This document shows, in pieces, positions 32,396-43,242 of a stretch of DNA of 64,000 bases (the first letter of the stretch is position 1; every line of letters starts with the position of its first letter). Where the stretch lies: NCBI GenBank assembly GCA_037447655.1, contig JBBHKE010003135.1, positions 1 to 64,000 of the forward strand. Direction: 5' to 3'. A model generated the notes under the pieces. It had not been told where the DNA came from, ran no database searches, and saw only the letters and a program-made list of their open reading frames with translations. This stretch comes from Zygnema cylindricum (lineage: Eukaryota > Streptophyta > Zygnematophyceae > Zygnematales > Zygnemataceae). The position numbers were made by a program, and so were the translations under genes.

Positions 32396-33402
32396 TGTTG
32401 AAATAGCTAGATTTATAGTGTATTTTCTAGGTCAAATTAGTTTAATGAAAAAGGCAACACAAGCGGAGTTAGCCTGCCTCCACCCCTTCTCTCTAGCCCC
32501 TATACTTGTTGTAGTCACTGAAGAGGAGAGAGAGTGATGGAGCCATGGCTGCCTCAGCTCCATAAGTAGGGCTAAAGAGTGACATAAGTCACTCTCAACA
32601 AAAGGTTGAGTTTGGCAGGACTCGAACCTCCAACAAGCAGAGGGAAGCGTAGCCGGCAGCTCTAACCGGTCTGTCTTAGAAGTTCGCTAGTATACATAAG
32701 GTGTGATAAATAAATAAACCGTAATATGATTGTTAAACCAATTAACGGAATTATGAATGAGGGAACATAAAAGTAGTTGAAGATATAGTGCGAACATGAT
32801 CTACGCACAAAACAAATGAATCGGACATCTGTTTCGACGGTACACATTAAATAATGGATTTTGATCCAACGGCACATATTGGCGCCGAGATCCCAGAATG
32901 GTCACTTTGGCGGTTTTCGGACGTGGCATGACTTGACCCCACGCGGAGGGATAACATTTGGCTGCGGAAATTCTGGGGAAGATAAAAACGAGAAAAAGGT
33001 AGACACGCGTCCACTCAATGGCCTTGTCGTACACAGGCCGTACAGAAAGTACATCGGCCGTAGTACCTTTCTGTACTACACAGTGATTTCATTGGATCGT
33101 ACTATAGTAGATAGGGGTTGTGAGAGGGGTTTAGTACTTAGTAATTATTCAGTAGATAGTCACCTCTCTCTTTGAGAACTTGTATAAATTGGCATCTTTG
33201 CCACCTCATAACGTATCGGCTACTTGGCTGTTTTCAGTGATTCTTTTTGATACACACTCAGAGGAGTCCAGGATGCAGGGGGTGCGGTCAGATTGTTAAT
33301 TTGTCCTCTTGGGCAGGAGTGGTTATGGCTGAATGTGGGTTGGTTAAAAGCTATCTAGAGGCATTTGATATTATGTTGTCCAATGGAGGACACATAATTG
33401 CA
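32396..33402 (+). repeat. 5' LTR of element D
   Basis: 1007 bp. Contains the TATTTTCTAGGTC motif near its start, an antisense tRNA-like module (about 32610-32680), a TATA-like TTGTATAAATTGGC near 33180, and the CTCTCTCTTTGAGAACTTG region. Confidence 0.85.
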
Positions 33403-33519
33403 AGTTATTGGCCGCCCTCTAGGGTGCCCAGCTTCAATGGATCTGGGTTCATCTATTGGGAAGCCATGATGATATGTGCTTTGTGCGAAAAATGATACTG
33501 GGATATTGTTAGTGGACAA

Positions 33520-34345
33520 GTGAAATGTTCACCTCAGGTAACTCCACCATGGTTTGGGGGAATAAGGTTTTCTGCAGCAACCTCTGCTGCGGCAATTGAG
33601 GCAAATGATGGAGACAGTTGTGTGTCCGAAAAGGGGAAAGAGAAAGAGACGCCTCTTAGTCCTATTGCTCTTATTACCACGGCACTTGGAGTAAGGACCG
33701 TGAAGACCGCGGAGAATGACACACAAACGTGGGAAGACATCAACATCGCTGCCAAAAACTTCATTCTAAGAAACCTCACTCAAGCTTTGGCAACCCCCCA
33801 TCTTCACATCTAGAAGGCCGAGGAGTTGTGGGTGAGCTTGGTGGAAATCTATAGAGATTGTTCTATTCAGGAGCTCAAGTTGGCCGAACAAAAGTTAGGG
33901 AATTATAGTAACAAATGGGGAAAGATGTTAGATAATTGTAATGATCTCTCTTGTTTGTATATGGAGATGGAGAGTGCCGGGTGGACAGGTACAATGAGGA
34001 CGAAAGTTAACACTCTCATCATAAAGTTACCCGACGAGTATGAGAACATAGTGTACCGAGTACAGGAAATGATTTACATTTCATGGAAGTGGAAGGTAGT
34101 GGTTTGGATGATGCTTTTGCAGGAGAACGCAATTAAGATTAAGAGGTGGGGAAAGAGCAATTAAGCTCTAGTTGCAGGAGGAAACCGATGGGGGAAGGAT
34201 CCAAAGAAACCATTCAAAGGAGAGAGAGATCGGTCTGGAGGACCGAGCCCCCCAAAGGGTCTTTGTCATTTTTGCAAAAAGTCGAGACACTTCATAGCGG
34301 ATTGTGTCAAGCTGTCGCAGCTGAGGCTTCAAGAGAACCGTGGAG
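33520..34345 (+). pseudogene. gag: gag of element D
   Basis: 33520-33813 and 33826-34164 are one frame split by a stop (HI*KAEELWVSLVEIY). It shows NFILRNLTQALATPHLH, KWGKMLDNCNDLSCLYMEMES and IIKLPDEYENIVYRVQE. A stop at 34162 and frameshifts follow. The knuckle CHFCKKSRHFIADC near 34265-34306 has Arg in place of Gly. Confidence 0.82.
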
Positions 34346-34708
34346 GGGGCTCTTCTGGAGGGAAGAAAAAGGCACCTGTGGTCACAAAAGTGAAAGGAGA
34401 AACGGAGAACAAGTCCTTTGAGGAGGAGGAAGGGGTGCTTCTTCTTGACGAGAGTTTGGAGGAGAATGAGATCTCTCAAAAATAGAAGTGTGCTCTTGGA
34501 GCAATTCGGAAAGCTCCACAGGAAGAAATGGATCATTGACTCAGGAGCATCCATGCATATGTGTCGTGATAAACACCTCTTTAATAAGCTAAGAAAGATC
34601 CCTACTGTAGAGATAGAGTATGGGGATGGGAGAGTGGTTACCACAGATCTAGTGGGGTCGGTAGATCTGAAAGTCTTAGTGGAGGGTAAGACTTCTATAC
34701 TCACATTT
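34346..34708 (+). pseudogene. pol: Protease region of element D, cut by element E
   Basis: Acidic linker, then WIIDSGASMHMCRDKH with the intact DSGA motif, and KIPTVEIEYGDGRVVTTDLVG and VLVEGKTSILTF. Copia sequence stops at 34708, where element E starts. The ORF to 34810 continues into foreign LTR. Confidence 0.84.
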
Positions 34709-34854
34709 TGCAGGGGTATTGTTTTCTTCCTATTTGGTTATCTCCGTGAGACAGCCATGGCTGCTTGCCAGTTCTCAATGACTATGAGAAGTATGAGAAC
34801 TATAGAATAATCATAGATAAAAAAAAATAGAATATAAAATACCTTTTTGCAACA
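34709..34854 (-). repeat. Short (146 bp) 3' LTR of element E
   Basis: Bounded TG...CA and flanked by D protease sequence on the left and E's PPT on the right. It keeps only the first part of a typical 1-kb LTR (including GCCATGGCTG). It is probably an internally deleted LTR, or less likely a genuinely short-LTR family. Confidence 0.6.
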
Positions 34855-35534
34855 CTCTGTTTTTTTTCTAGTCTATCTTTTGCTTCAGTCCACACTTCTC
34901 CCTACAAAATATAAATTTGGGAGAAGGAACTGGCTTAGTCATCATATCTCATACCATTTCTCCATCCTGCCTATATTCCAAACTAATTATTTTATTCTCA
35001 ACTTTCTCTCTAACAAAGCTGAACCAAATGTCCATATGCTTTGCTTTAAAGTGATGCTTGAGATTTGCTGCAATTGCAATCGCGGCTTGTTTATCACAAT
35101 ATATATTTTGCACTCTACTTTTCATATATCTAAGTTCTTGAAGCAAAGATTTCACCCACATTAATTCTTTCACAGTCGAACAAGAGGCCATAAACCCAGC
35201 CTCCATGGTGGACTGAGCAGTCACCTTTTGTTGCTTAGTGCTCCAACAATAAGCCCCCTTCGCTGCTTCGCTGCTTCGCTGCTCTGCTGCTGCGCTGCTC
35301 TGCTGTATAGCAGCTGGGCTGCTCTGTTGTATAGCAGCTGCGCTGCTCTGTCTGTATAGCAGCTGCGCTGCTTTGTCTGTAAAGCAGCTGCGCTGCTCTG
35401 AGAGTGAAAGCTTTCCAAAAAAGACAACATTTGGTAGCTTCCCAATCTTTCTTCCTATGATCATTTAGACTCCTACTTAATATCCCTACAGCCGTTGCTA
35501 TATATGGACGAGTATAGTTCATAAAATGGATCAA
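34855..35534 (-). pseudogene. pol: RNase H of element E with an inserted GCAGC minisatellite
   Basis: Minus strand: NYTRPYIATAVGILSRSLNDH, then repeat-derived sequence (35255-35420), then WSTKQQKVTAQSTMEAGFMA, YCDKQAAIAIA, KHMDIWFSFVREKVENK. The insert removes the first RNase H block (SDASYGD). The Glu block is AGF instead of AEY. Confidence 0.8.
35255..35420 (-). repeat. GCAGC-rich minisatellite inside RNase H of element E
   Basis: About five imperfect units near AGAGCAGCGCAGCTGCTATACAG on the minus strand, flanked by GGAAAGCTTTC. The same words cluster in the A-family LTRs (11710-11830, 15250-15365), which also carry GGAAAGCTTTAAG. A patch of A-type LTR probably landed here. Confidence 0.75.
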
Positions 35535-36451
35535 ACAACCGACAACCTTCTTTATGGAATAGTTTGCATAAATTCATTTTCCAACTCATTATTGAAGATC
35601 AAGACTCCCTCTTCTGAGCTCCCCTCATTTCCCTTCTTTAAGTCCATTGGAATCATACAACTATATGCTTTATCCATTTGAAAATTTTCAAGCATATTTC
35701 CTATTGCTTTCTTTTGAGTTAGTCTAATTGTTTTCTTCTCTCTATCCCTCTCCATCTGAATTCCCAAAATATACTTTGATTCCTCATGTCTTTCATTTCA
35801 GATCTACTCTTTAGATCGTTTTTCAATCTATTAATTTTCTCCATTGACTTACTCAAAATAAACAAATCATCAAGATATATGGCAATGAAAATTATACCTT
35901 CCTCATCCTCAAATAGATAGATAGAATGAACCGAACTGATTCGGATATATCCCAAACTCGTGAAAAACTCGTCCAGCTTCTTGTTCCATTGGCCTGGAGC
36001 TTGCTTTAGTCTATAAAGAGACTTTATCAATCTGCACACCTTACTTTCTTCTCCTTTCTCCACAAATCCTTGTAGCTGTTGCATGAAGATCTCTTCTTCT
36101 AATTCTCCTTGTAAGAAAGCGGTTTTTATGTCCATCTGGTGCCCTTCTATGTCTTCGGCTACCGTTAGAATTAATAAAATTCGGACAGAGGGAAATCTAA
36201 CAACCGGAGCGAAGGTCTCCTCATAATCGATTCCCTTCTTCTGTGTGAACCCCTTTACAACTAATCTGGCCTTGTATCGCTCGATACTGTTATCCACATT
36301 GAGTTTCAACTTAAATACCCACTTGCATCCTATCAGCTTTTTGTCCGTAAGACAATTCACCAACTCCCATGTGTTTGCTTCTATAATGGAAGCCATCTCA
36401 TCATTAATGGTTGTCACGCATCTACTACGCTCCGAACTATTAATTGTTTCT
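35535..36451 (-). pseudogene. pol: Reverse transcriptase of element E
   Basis: The minus-strand ORF 36417-35719 (232 codons) is the longest copia RT piece here: EANTWELVNCLTDKKLIGCKW, GFTQKKGIDYEETFAPVVRFP, motif A GHQMDIKTAFLQGELEEEIFM, SLYRLKQAPGQWNKKLDEFF and IYLDDLFILSK (YLDD variant of YVDD). The connection follows in another frame at 35767-35552. Upstream RT sequence is lost at the F junction. Confidence 0.86.
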
Positions 36452-37500
36452 TGTAGAAATTAATGGTTTTTTTAGTATTTTCTAGGTCTAAAATGAATTG
36501 CAAAAAAGAAGCCGAGGCAGTCTGCCTCTAACTCCTATCTTCAGCTCCCACACTTGTCGCAATCACTAAAGGTTGAAGAAGGAGCTAGAGCCATGGCTGC
36601 CTATGTTGTCCAAAGAGAGACGGGGAGTAGTTTTTTTGTGGGTTTACTAAAAAGATACTTGATGGACCAAAGATTCATCTTAGTATCTGTCGTCCGTCAA
36701 GTTAGCGTGTAGCCGTTAGTTTTATCTTACAAGCCTAAGACCAATGGTAGTATATATAAGGTTTGACAAAGATTAAAATAGTTAGACGTAAACTATTTCA
36801 TTTAACGCAAACTATATACATCATGCATAGATACAGCTTTGTAAAGTACGGTGTTAGGTACAATTCCGAAACGAATACCGCGCATTTTTATTTCGACAGT
36901 GAAACAAATATCGCGCAAGTATTTATGACGGCTACTATTGAAACTTGGATTTGATCGGACGGCCATGAAAGATGTTGAGATCGCGGAATAGGATTATGGT
37001 GGTTTGTGGTCAACGCCTTATCAATTGACACGTGGCATAACCACATTGGATTACAACATCTCCGGGGATTACATGAAAGAATCGAAATATGACATGTGTT
37101 GACTTATTGGCCATGTCGTACAATGGCCGTAAACAAAGTACACTGGCACCTGTACCTTTCTATACGACACAGTATTATGAATGGTGCCGTACTTTAGTAG
37201 ATAGAGTTTTAGAGAGAGATAGGACTTAAATAAATTTGGTAGATAGGACCCTCTTTCCGAGAGAGCTTCAGTACAAAAGGTCAACTTTGACCCTCCATAA
37301 CTTACTGCTTAGGGGAGCAATACAGAGACTCTTTTTGCTATCGACTCACCAAAGTCTTGTGTTCACAAGGGCGAAGGTGGTTAGAGTTTTTGTGTGCCTG
37401 GGTGGCACTTATTTTGCTGAAACACAAAGGGGTCAATGTTATCTTAGAGGCTTCGTGTGAGCTGCCTACTTTGAGGACCTATCGCGGTCTCAGAGTTGTA
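36452..37500 (+). repeat. 5' LTR of element F
   Basis: 1049 bp, same family as the B, C and K LTRs. The antisense tRNA-like module (about 36650-36735) is more decayed. Promoter-like AGATAGGACCCTCTTTCCGAGAGAG at 37243-37266. Confidence 0.85.
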
Positions 37501-37769
37501 GGTTAGGGGTCTACCCTCTACGGTGCCCATCTTCAATGGAACTGGCTTTATATACTAGGAAACTATGATGATAGGAGCTCTATGTGAGATAAGATTTTGG
37601 GGAATAGTGAGTGGACGGGTGAGGCGTCCATCTAGTCTTGGGATACCTCCACGCTTTACAAGAAGCAAATTCACCATAGATGCATATCCATCTCCAACGG
37701 AGGAAACATAGGCTTGGGAGGTGGTGGAAAAAGGTAAAAAGAAGGAGACGGTCACACCAATAGGAACCG

Positions 37770-38395
37770 GTTTGGCATTCATGTCACCTATTCTGGGGAA
37801 CGAGGAGAATGATACCGATGCCTAGAACTACAACAATATGATGGCAAAGCATTTCATCCTCCGCCATCTTACTAAAGGGCTTGCATCTCCTCATTTGCAG
37901 GAAGAGAGGGCATCTGATCTTTGGGTGGCTCTCATAGAGATGTACCGAAGTGGTACGATTCAGCAACAACAATTGGCTAATCAGAAAATTAACGCATATG
38001 TATACAAAGGGGGGAAGATGTTAGTGAAACTGAAAAGATGAAGGTTAACTGCTAGCTTGTCAAGTTACTATATGAGTTGGAGAACATAGTCAACCGTGTG
38101 GAAGACTTGCCGGACTCAAGGTGGACATAGAATTCAATAGTAGAGATGATCCTTGTTCGGGAGAATACGATTGAGATCTGAAGGGGAGGAAAAAGTGGGC
38201 AAGCCTTGGCAACTTGGATGATTTAGAGGAACAATAATTCTAAGAAACAGGTTGGAAATTATAGAGGGGGAAGACAGAAAAATCAGACGGACGAGTTCGG
38301 ACCAAGAGCTCCCAAGGGTTTGTGCAACTTTTGTAAGAAACCAGGGCATTATATGGCGGAGTGCACTAAGTTAACCGAGCTGCGGTTAAAGGAGG
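37770..38395 (+). pseudogene. gag: gag of element F
   Basis: 37838-38041 reads MMAKHFILRHLTKGLASPHL, SDLWVALIEMYRSGTIQQQQ, YVYKGGKML. Relative to B about 70 bp is then missing (GATGTT joined to AGTGAAA), and the middle part is shifted. The knuckle CNFCKKPGHYMAEC is intact at 38320-38361. Confidence 0.82.
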
Positions 38396-38746
38396 GGGAA
38401 ACAAGTGGACCCTCGAGAGGAAAGAAAAAAGCCCTTACAACACAGGTACATGAGGCGGAGTCCGAGGACGACGACGATGAGCTCCTATTGGATGAGAAGT
38501 TGGAGGTGAAAAACGAGGTCAAATTTCCACGAAAGAAGAAATGTGCTTTTGATGGATTGATAGGTGAAACAGATTGGATTGTAGATTTAGGTGCCTCTAT
38601 GCACATCTATAAGGATAATCATTTGTTCTCTAAGATAAGAAAGATTCCCACCGTAAAGATAGAGTACGGGGATGGGAGGATATTCACTACTACTCTTGTA
38701 GGACCAGTAGATTTGAAAGTGTTAGTAGAAGGAAAGACATCCATAA
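38396..38746 (+). pseudogene. pol: Protease region of element F (DLGAS), cut by K
   Basis: Acidic linker ESEDDDDELLLDEKLEVKNE, then WIVDLGASMHIYKD, in which the active-site Ser is Leu, and KIPTVKIEYGDGRIFTTTLVG. It ends after VLVEGKTSI at the K insertion point, only a few codons from the point where E interrupts D. Confidence 0.82.
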
Positions 38747-39427
38747 TGGGACTCTGAGAGCTCCATAGGTCCTCAGAGTAGTCAGCTGATACGAAGCCTC
38801 TAGGATAATCTTGACCCCTTTGTGTTTTAGAAAGAATAAATACCACCCTGACAAACAAAAACTTTAACAACCTTCACCCCTTTAAAGGTAAGACTACCTT
38901 GAGTCGATAGCAAAAAGAATCTCTGAATTTGTTCCCCTGAGATCTAAGTTATAAAGGGTCAAAGTTGACCTTTTGTACAAAAGCTCTCTTGGAGAGAGGG
39001 TCCTATCTACCAAATTTTTCTAAGTCCCTTCTCTCTCTAAAACTCTATCTACTAAAGTACGGCACCAATCACAATGTTGTGTCGTATAAAAAGGTACTGG
39101 TGTCGGTATACTTTCGGTACTACCATTGTACGACATGGCCAACAAGTCGACACATGTCATATTTCGATTCATTCATTGAATTTTCGAAGATGCTGTAATC
39201 TATTGTGGATGTGCCACGTGTCAATCGATGTGGCGGTGACGACAAACCGCCAAAAACCTATTCCTTGATCTGGACATCCTTCGTAGCCGTCCAATCAAAA
39301 TTGGGTTTCAAGCGTAGCCGTCATAAATTCTTGAGCGATATTTTTTTCGCTGTCGAAACAAAATACGCGGTATCCGTTTTGGAAACGTACCAAACTTCGT
39401 ACTTTACAAAATTGACTCTATGCATGA
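38747..39427 (-). repeat. 3' LTR of element K, distal piece
   Basis: U3 end/R/U5 part of a B-type LTR on the minus strand (ends CTCAGAGTCCCA). Contains CTCTCTCCAAGAGAG and the TTTTGTACAAAAGGTC region. Continues at 61240. Confidence 0.85.
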
Positions 39428-39806
39428 TGTTGAAATTAGTAGATATATAGGGTATTTTCTAGGTCTAAGTTTATCACCAAATAGGAAAAAAAAAGAGCAA
39501 ACAACCTGCCTCCACCTCCTCTCTCTAGCCCCCATACTTGTTGTAGTCACTGAAGGTTAGAGAGGGTGGTTGAGCCATTGCTGCCTTAGCTCCACAGGCA
39601 GGACTAAAGAGTGATATAAGTCACTCTCAACAAAAGATTGAGTCACGCAGGACTCGAACCTCCGAGCGGCAAAGCGAGGCGTAACCGTCAGCTCTAAGCG
39701 GTCTGTCGTAGAAGTTCGTTACAGTACATGGGGTAAGATTTTTATTAAATATGAACATTAGTTCGATTAACGGAACTACGACTAGTGAACATAGAGCCAT
39801 ATTAGA

Positions 39807-40800
39807 TGTTGAAATAACTAGTTTTATTTCGTTATTTTCTAAGTCTAAATAGATTAGTGGAAAAAGGAAAAAAGGTGCAGGTAGCCTGCCTCCATCCCTT
39901 CTCTAGCTCCCACACTTGTTGTAGTCAGTGAAGGAGATAGAGAGAGTGATGGAATCATGGCTGCCTAGCTCCATAGGCAAGACGAAAGAGTGAGTTAAAT
40001 CACTCTCAACAAAAGGTTGATTCCGCCAAGACTCGAACCTTTGACCGGCAGAGCGCGACGTAAGCTCAAACCTATCTGTCGTGGAAGTCTGTTAAAATAC
40101 ATATGGTTTGATATCTATTAAAACATACGTACACTATTGAAACCGATTAACTAAAATAGGAACGAAGGAACATATAACTATTTAAAGTTTAGTGCGGTCG
40201 TCATTTCCCACGAAACAAATGAATCGGACATTGGTTTCGATGGCTAAAATTCAATGTTAGATTTAATCCTACTGCATACATTGCAGCCGGGATCCAAGAA
40301 TGGTCACCTTGGCGTTTATGGACGTGGCATGACTCTGCGCCACGTGGAGGGATAACATTTGGTCGTAGGAATTCCGGGGAGCGTACGAACGAGTGAAAGA
40401 TTGACACGGGTCCAATCAGCAGCCTTGTCGTACACAGGCCGTACAGAAAAGACTCTGGCCGTAGTACCTTTCTGTACTATACAGTTATGTGATTGGGTCG
40501 AACATTAGTAGATAGGGGTTGTGAGTGGGAAACATGACTTAGCATATTTTAAGACACTTACCTCTCCCTTGGGAGCTTTGTATAAATTGGAATTTTTGCC
40601 ACCTGATAACTTATCGGCTGGTTGGCCGTTTTTAGTGATTTTTTTTGCTACGGACTCAAAGGAGTCCAAGCTTAACAAGGGTGTAGTTGGATTGTCATTT
40701 TTTCCTCTTGGGCAACATTGGTTGTGGCTTGAAGTGGGTTAGTTAAAAGCAATGTAGAGGCTCCTGAATTCGGTAGACCAATGGAAGACACATAATTGCA
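39807..40800 (+). repeat. 5' LTR of element G
   Basis: 994 bp, TGTTGAAATAACTAG...ATAATTGCA. Antisense tRNA-like module about 40015-40085. TATA-like TTTGTATAAATTGG near 40576. Confidence 0.9.
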
Positions 40801-41143
40801 GGTTATTGGCCCACCCTCTAGGGTGCATACCTTCAATGGATTAGGGTTCATCAATTGGGAAGCCATGATGATGGGGGATTTGTGAGAAAAATGATACTGG
40901 GATATTGTTAGTGGACAAGTGGAACGTCCACCTCAGGGAACTCCACCAGGGTTTGGTGGAATAAGGTTTGCTGCAGCAACCTCTGCTGGACCATAGAAGG
41001 CAGATGATAGGGACAACAGTGTGTCCAAAAAAGGGAAGGAGAAGGAGATGCCTCTTACTGCAATTGCTCCTATTACCACGACACCCGGAGCGGCGACCGT
41101 AAAGATTGCGGAGAACGACACCCAAACGTGAGAAGACATCAAC

Positions 41144-41700
41144 ATGGCTGCCAAAAACTTCATTCTAAAATACCTCACTCAGGCTTTGGCAACCCCCGAT
41201 CGTCACATTTACAAGGCCGAGGAGTTTTGGGTGAGTTTGGTGGAAATCTGTAGAGCTGGTACTAATCACGAGCTCAAGTTGGCCGAACAAATGTTGGGAA
41301 GTTTTACTTACAAATGGGGAAAGATGTTAGACTATTGTAATGATCTCTCTTGTTTGTATATGGAGATGGAGAGTGCCGGGTGGAGAGGAACAATGAAGAT
41401 GAAAGTTAACACTCTCAACATGAAGTTACCCGACGAGTATGAAAACATAGTGTATGAAGTATAGGAAATGATTCACAATTCATGGAAGTGGAACACAGTG
41501 GTCCGGATGATACTTGTGTAGGAGAACACTATTGAGATTAGCAGGGGGGGGAAAGCATCCAAGCTCTAGCTGCAAGAGGAAACCAATGGGGGAGGGATCT
41601 CAAGAAACCATTCAAAAGAGAGAGTGATCAACTAGGAGGACTAAGGCCCCCAAAGGGCCTTTGTCATTTTTGCAAAAAACCGACACACTTTATCACATAT
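41144..41700 (+). pseudogene. gag: gag of element G
   Basis: Open 41144-41464: NFILKYLTQALATP, EFWVSLVEICRAGT, KWGKMLDYCNDLSCLYMEMES, MKLPDEYENIVYEV, then a stop. An upstream part (40930-41130) is readable but stopped. The zinc knuckle CHFCKKPTHFIT (41665-41700) lacks Gly and its final Cys, so RNA binding is probably lost. Confidence 0.82.
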
Positions 41701-42228
41701 GTGTCAAGTTGTCGTAGCTGAGACTCCAAGAGATCCGTGGAGGGTGTTCTTTCGAAAGGAAGAAAAAGGCACTTGTGGTCCAAAAGTGACAAGAGAAACC
41801 AAGGACGAGTCCTATGAGGAGGATGGGGAGTTTCTTCTTGACAAGAGTCTAGAGGAGAAGGAGATCCCTCGGAGACAAAAGTGTGCCCTTAGAGGGATTT
41901 GGGAAGCTCCACAGGAAGGGTGGATTATTGACTCAGGTGCATCCATGCATATTGTCGTGATAATCAACTCTTCACTAAGCTAAGAAAGATCCCTACTGTA
42001 GAGATATAGTATGGGGATGGGAGAGTGTTTACTACAAATCTATTGGGGTCAGTAGATTTGAAAGTCTTAGTGGAGGGTAAGACTTCTATACTCACATTCA
42101 CAGATGTACTTTACATTCATCAACTGAGTAAAAATCTTATCTTTACATCTGTGTAAGATGACAAAGAGTTTGATACCTACACTAGAAAGGGAGTCTTCAC
42201 AACTAAGTATGGGGATGAAGTCTACTTC
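41701..42228 (+). pseudogene. pol: Protease region of element G
   Basis: WIIDSGASMHI in ORF 41699-41983 keeps the DSGA motif, but a one-base loss shifts the frame immediately after. IEYGDGRV-like and LVEGKTSILTFTD-like sequence follows with stops at about 42009 and 42154. Confidence 0.8.
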
Positions 42229-43242
42229 ATGGTAGATAAGGGTAGCCAAGGCATGTTTAGGCTTAACCTGAGTAATGAAAAGAAGAATGGTTATTATTTT
42301 GGTGTTCGAAAATTGATGATTTGGCATAAGCAGTTGGGACATGTGCATTTTGATAGGTTGAGGGAAATGAAGAAGCTTGTTGTTGGAGAAGGCATTCAAT
42401 TTGGTGGTAATGAAATGGTGGATGGTTGTAGTGGATGTGCTCAAGGAAAAGCTCACAGATTTCCTTTCCCCAAAAGAGCCACATATAGGGGGGAAAAGGT
42501 ACTAGATATAGTCCACACAGATATCTGGGAACCTACAAGAGTAACTTCGGTTGGAGGGAAGAGGTTTATGTTAACAATACCCGATGACTGGTCTAGGTAC
42601 TCTAGAGTCTACTTCCTAAAAACAAAGTCTGAAACACCAACTTACTTTAAAGAATATTAAGCCTGGAGTGAGAAGTTCCATGGAACTCCCATTAAGAGAA
42701 TAAGGAGTGATAATGGGGGAGAATATACCTATAAATAATTTGAGGAATACCTTAGAGATGAGGGAGTTCAACACCAAAAAACTGTACCATATAACCTGGA
42801 AAAAAATAGAGTAGTTGAAAGATTGAAACAAACACTAGGAGATAGTGTATGTAGTATGTTGGCTAGCAAGAAAATAGGAAAGAGATATTGGGTAGAAGCC
42901 ATGAACTGTGCCAACTATATTAAGAAAATAGTCCTTACCTCAACTGTAAAGGGAATGACACCTTATGAGAGATGAGCTGGAAAGAAATCAGACATCTCAC
43001 ACCTTAAAGTATTGGATAACCAAGTCTATAATCTTGATACGGATAAGAAAAACTGGAAGCTAGATGCTAAGGGCAAACCTGGATACTTTGTAGGATATGA
43101 TGAGGATGTCTAGGGACATAGAGTCTATGACTTAGCAAAGCAAGATATTATATTGGTCAAACACCTAGTTGCCATTGATGAAGGGAAGTCATTTGACCCC
43201 TTCAAAAATACAAAGAAGATAAAAATCCGTTTTGCGTCTTAA
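42229..43242 (+). pseudogene. pol: Integrase of element G
   Basis: 42229-42660: IWHKQLGHVHFD, CSGCAQGKAHRFPF, HTDIWEP. Beyond the stop at 42658 the frame stays readable: IRSDNGGEYT, then NRVVERLKQTLGD (Glu present). The C-terminus has HLKVLDNQVYNLD and GYFVGYDEDV. Stops also lie at about 42736, 42973 and 43111. Confidence 0.84.

Larger units (their letters stand above)
32396..34708 (+). mobile_element. Element D: 5' part of a copia element (LTR, PBS, gag, protease)
   Basis: LTR TGTTGAAATAGCTAG (32396) to AATTGCA (33402), then a PBS-like AGTTATTGGCCGCC, gag and protease. It is interrupted at 34708 by inverted element E after CATTT. The rest of D should lie beyond the right edge, outside the nest. 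Left flank is GAAAA. Confidence 0.82.
34709..36451 (-). mobile_element. Element E: 3' part of a copia element in reverse orientation, with a very short LTR
   Basis: Minus strand: RT, RNase H, PPT-like GACTAGAAAAAAAACAGAG, then LTR TGTTGCAAAAAGG ending CCCCTGCA. It lies inside element D; the right end is cut by F at 36452. Its 5' half should lie outside the window. Confidence 0.78.
36452..38746 (+). mobile_element. Element F: 5' part of a B-type copia element, cut by K
   Basis: LTR 36452-37500 (TGTAGAAATTAATGG...GAGTTGTA), a mutated PBS GGTTAGGGGTCTACC at 37501-37515, gag and protease. Inserted into E. Interrupted at 38746 after CATAA by inverted element K. The 3' part is beyond the window. 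Confidence 0.82.

Noticed and set aside
34949-35534. Ala/Ser/Gln-rich minus-strand ORFs as a novel repeat protein
   Set aside because: They are an RNase H gene with an inserted LTR-derived minisatellite.
34713-38760. Inverted LTR pieces after D and F protease as aberrant reverse-transcription products
   Set aside because: Both inverted LTRs begin with TG directly after a plausible target, and K's LTR continues across H. Nested insertion explains them better.
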